Shown piece by piece: positions 62,499 through 64,000 of a stretch of 64,000 bases of DNA. Under the pieces are notes generated by a model that worked only from the letters and a program-made list of their open reading frames with translations, had not been told where the DNA came from and did no database searches. The stretch comes from Paralichthys olivaceus. Taxonomy: Eukaryota > Chordata > Actinopteri > Pleuronectiformes > Paralichthyidae. The stretch spans positions 16,861,501 to 16,925,500 of the forward strand of contig NC_091093.1 of the NCBI RefSeq assembly GCF_024713975.1. Reading direction: 5' to 3'. Positions within the stretch are counted from its first letter, which is position 1. Each line of letters starts with the position of its first letter. The translations under genes and the position numbers were made by a program.

Positions 62499-64000
62499 AT
62501 GGCGGACAGTGGAGCCGTGGCGGCCAGAAGATGTGACTCCGGCCCGGTGTCCTCCATCAGCATGGACACCATCTGTGGGCTGACGGAGCTGGAGGACCTG
62601 GAGGGAGTTTACCAGCAGCTCTGCGCGGAGGAGGTTCGTTTCAAATCCTCCCTTTAGCGGTGGTGAGGTGACGTGTTCACACGATCACCGTGTCACTCCA
62701 CGTAAACATCCAGGAAGCTGCTGGTTCCATCACCAGGAACAACTTGAACAAATCATTTATAAACTAACAGGAAACAGTCAGACTGTCTCTGCAGGTCAGG
62801 GTCACAGTCTGTTCACTGTGTGTACACCATGCGGAAGACAGGGGTGACACCAAATGATCTGGGTACAAAATACCCAACAGCACCTGTCAAACACTACGGA
62901 GAGGTTCCAGGATGTGGATCATATTTGGACTTTGAAAAAATCTTTTTATGATTAAACGTTGTTCTCCTGATATTAAGGAAACAACAAAAATACATTCCTT
63001 ATATACTAGTACCGATTTACTTAAAACTTCACTTCAGACTCCACTTTAATCCATTGTATTTATCTGGTAGCTTCAGGTATTCAACATTTTTATATTTAGG
63101 AATTTGCATTTAAAACACACAATCTAATCAAATATGAAGGATGGATCGATGTTGCAAAATAGGAATTTTGAATAATTTCTTTGGAATTAAATGTATCCCT
63201 ATGTTGATTTAAAAATCAATTTGCAGCCAAGTACAGATCTTCACAGCATAGATCCTTCAGATCTTAGCTGTTGAATAATCAATATCTTTTTTTGAGACTC
63301 AATTAATGGGACTTGTGAAATGTTTTGTGTTCTGATCACTACAGACAGAAGTGGAGGCTGAGCTGGACAGACTGGTGGGACAGGAAGGGACCATAAACAC
63401 CAAGATGCTGGCACTGCAGAGGATGGGGTACAGTTTGTACAGATTAGAGAGTTGCCACATAAAATCCTAATCATCTTTGATTTGAGCTTCAACATCTACA
63501 GTCTGTGAGCTTAATAAAATGATCTGTGCTGTGTAAAATCTGGTCTGTTATATTGTCAGGCCCAACCTGCAGTTGATCGGAGGAGACGCCAGTCAACTGT
63601 CAGGCATGATCACATTTACCTGCAGCCTGGCTGAAAACGTGAGCCGCAAAGTCCGACAGCTTGACCTGGCAAAGGTAAGAACACTCTCATGACTCTTGTT
63701 ATTTATAGAAGAGAGTTTTTTTGGCTATGTGGACTGATATAAGTGATCATAACATACAAACCTTCATTGATTTTCACCACACAACAAAAACTGAACCCTA
63801 TAACCTTAGTTATCACGGCACTGCATTAATAAGCACCTCTTATTTAATTATATTTAGACTCGGCTGTACAACGTCATCCAGCGGGCTGATGATATCCTCG
63901 ACCTGAAGTTCTGCACAGACGGCGTGCAGACAGCTCTGCGTAACGAGGATTTTGAGCAGGCTGCTGCCCACATCCATCGATATCTTTCTCTGGACCAGTC
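62499..64000 (+). CDS. cog4: conserved oligomeric Golgi complex subunit 4, 5' part (continues off right edge)
   Basis: COG4 is a lobe A subunit of the COG tether, which works in retrograde transport within the Golgi and binds SNARE/SM proteins. Coding exons 62499-62633, 63345-63427, 63560-63674 and 63858 onward join with consistent phases (0, 2, 0). The ATG opens [10 protein letters not shown]. Diagnostic stretches are [17 protein letters not shown] (the human protein has TELQELEAVYERLCGEE), [29 protein letters not shown] and KVRQLDLAK, then [13 protein letters not shown] and [20 protein letters not shown]. About 170 N-terminal residues are covered; the remainder of the roughly 785-aa protein lies outside. 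The first intron donor is GAG|GTTCGT, a weaker consensus. Confidence 0.95.
62634..63344 (+). other. cog4 intron 1
   Basis: It is 0.7 kb and AT-rich; nothing recognised inside. Confidence 0.85.

Noticed and set aside
62249-62572. Minus-strand frame of 107 codons
   Set aside because: Antisense to the cog4 first exon and promoter; no family signature.
1-64000. CRISPR arrays, prokaryotic operons, rRNA genes, endogenous retrovirus or Polinton-like elements
   Set aside because: No regularly spaced identical repeats, no bacterial gene organisation, no rRNA sequence, and no gag, polymerase, integrase or capsid signature was recognised in any frame.

Overview
The window is teleost (ray-finned fish) nuclear DNA. 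The evidence is spliced vertebrate genes with GT-AG introns, long AT-rich intergenic stretches, many CA/TG microsatellites, and interspersed repeats typical of fish genomes (TTAA-flanked MITEs, a Tc1-like remnant, several short teleost repeat families). Seven protein-coding genes are recognised by their encoded proteins. An eighth is complete but not assigned to a named orthologue.

Layout, left to right: first coding exon of calb2 (calretinin, minus, 3516-3609, rest of the gene off the left edge). A 12.8-kb intergenic stretch. cmtr2 (cap-2 mRNA methyltransferase, minus, CDS 16434-19234, with a probable 5'UTR exon at a CpG-rich promoter near 21.8 kb). An 8-kb intergenic stretch. slc38a8 (sodium-coupled neutral amino acid transporter, minus, ten coding exons, 29993-36017). 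A 5-kb gap. nrn1l (neuritin-like GPI-anchored protein, minus, three exons, 41196-44249). thap11 (Ronin, minus, single exon, 48430-49263). gfod2 (Gfo/Idh/MocA-family protein, plus, two coding exons, 53371-55848). A gene for a protein with two BED zinc fingers and a coiled coil (plus, three exons, 59607-61537). The first four coding exons of cog4 (Golgi tether subunit, plus, from 62499 off the right edge). From memory of the human map, the orthologues of the named genes all lie on chromosome arm 16q, so this is a conserved but locally rearranged block.

All gene models were built by hand from reading frame, splice-site phase and recalled protein families. The reconstructed lengths are close to the human proteins: CMTR2 760 aa, SLC38A8 442 aa, NRN1L 168 aa, GFOD2 384 aa. 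The genes do not form one pathway. They are ordinary neighbours, and no operon-like, viral or defence cassette was seen.

The most noteworthy items are: the unassigned double-BED/coiled-coil gene, whose first intron carries a long imperfect inverted repeat; two sequences resembling the THAP11/ZNF143 promoter motif just upstream of thap11 itself, suggesting autoregulation; an intron inside the cmtr2 coding sequence; two short upstream reading frames before gfod2; a tRNA-Val pseudogene; and two TTAA-bounded MITEs. I did not find a convincing new biological system.
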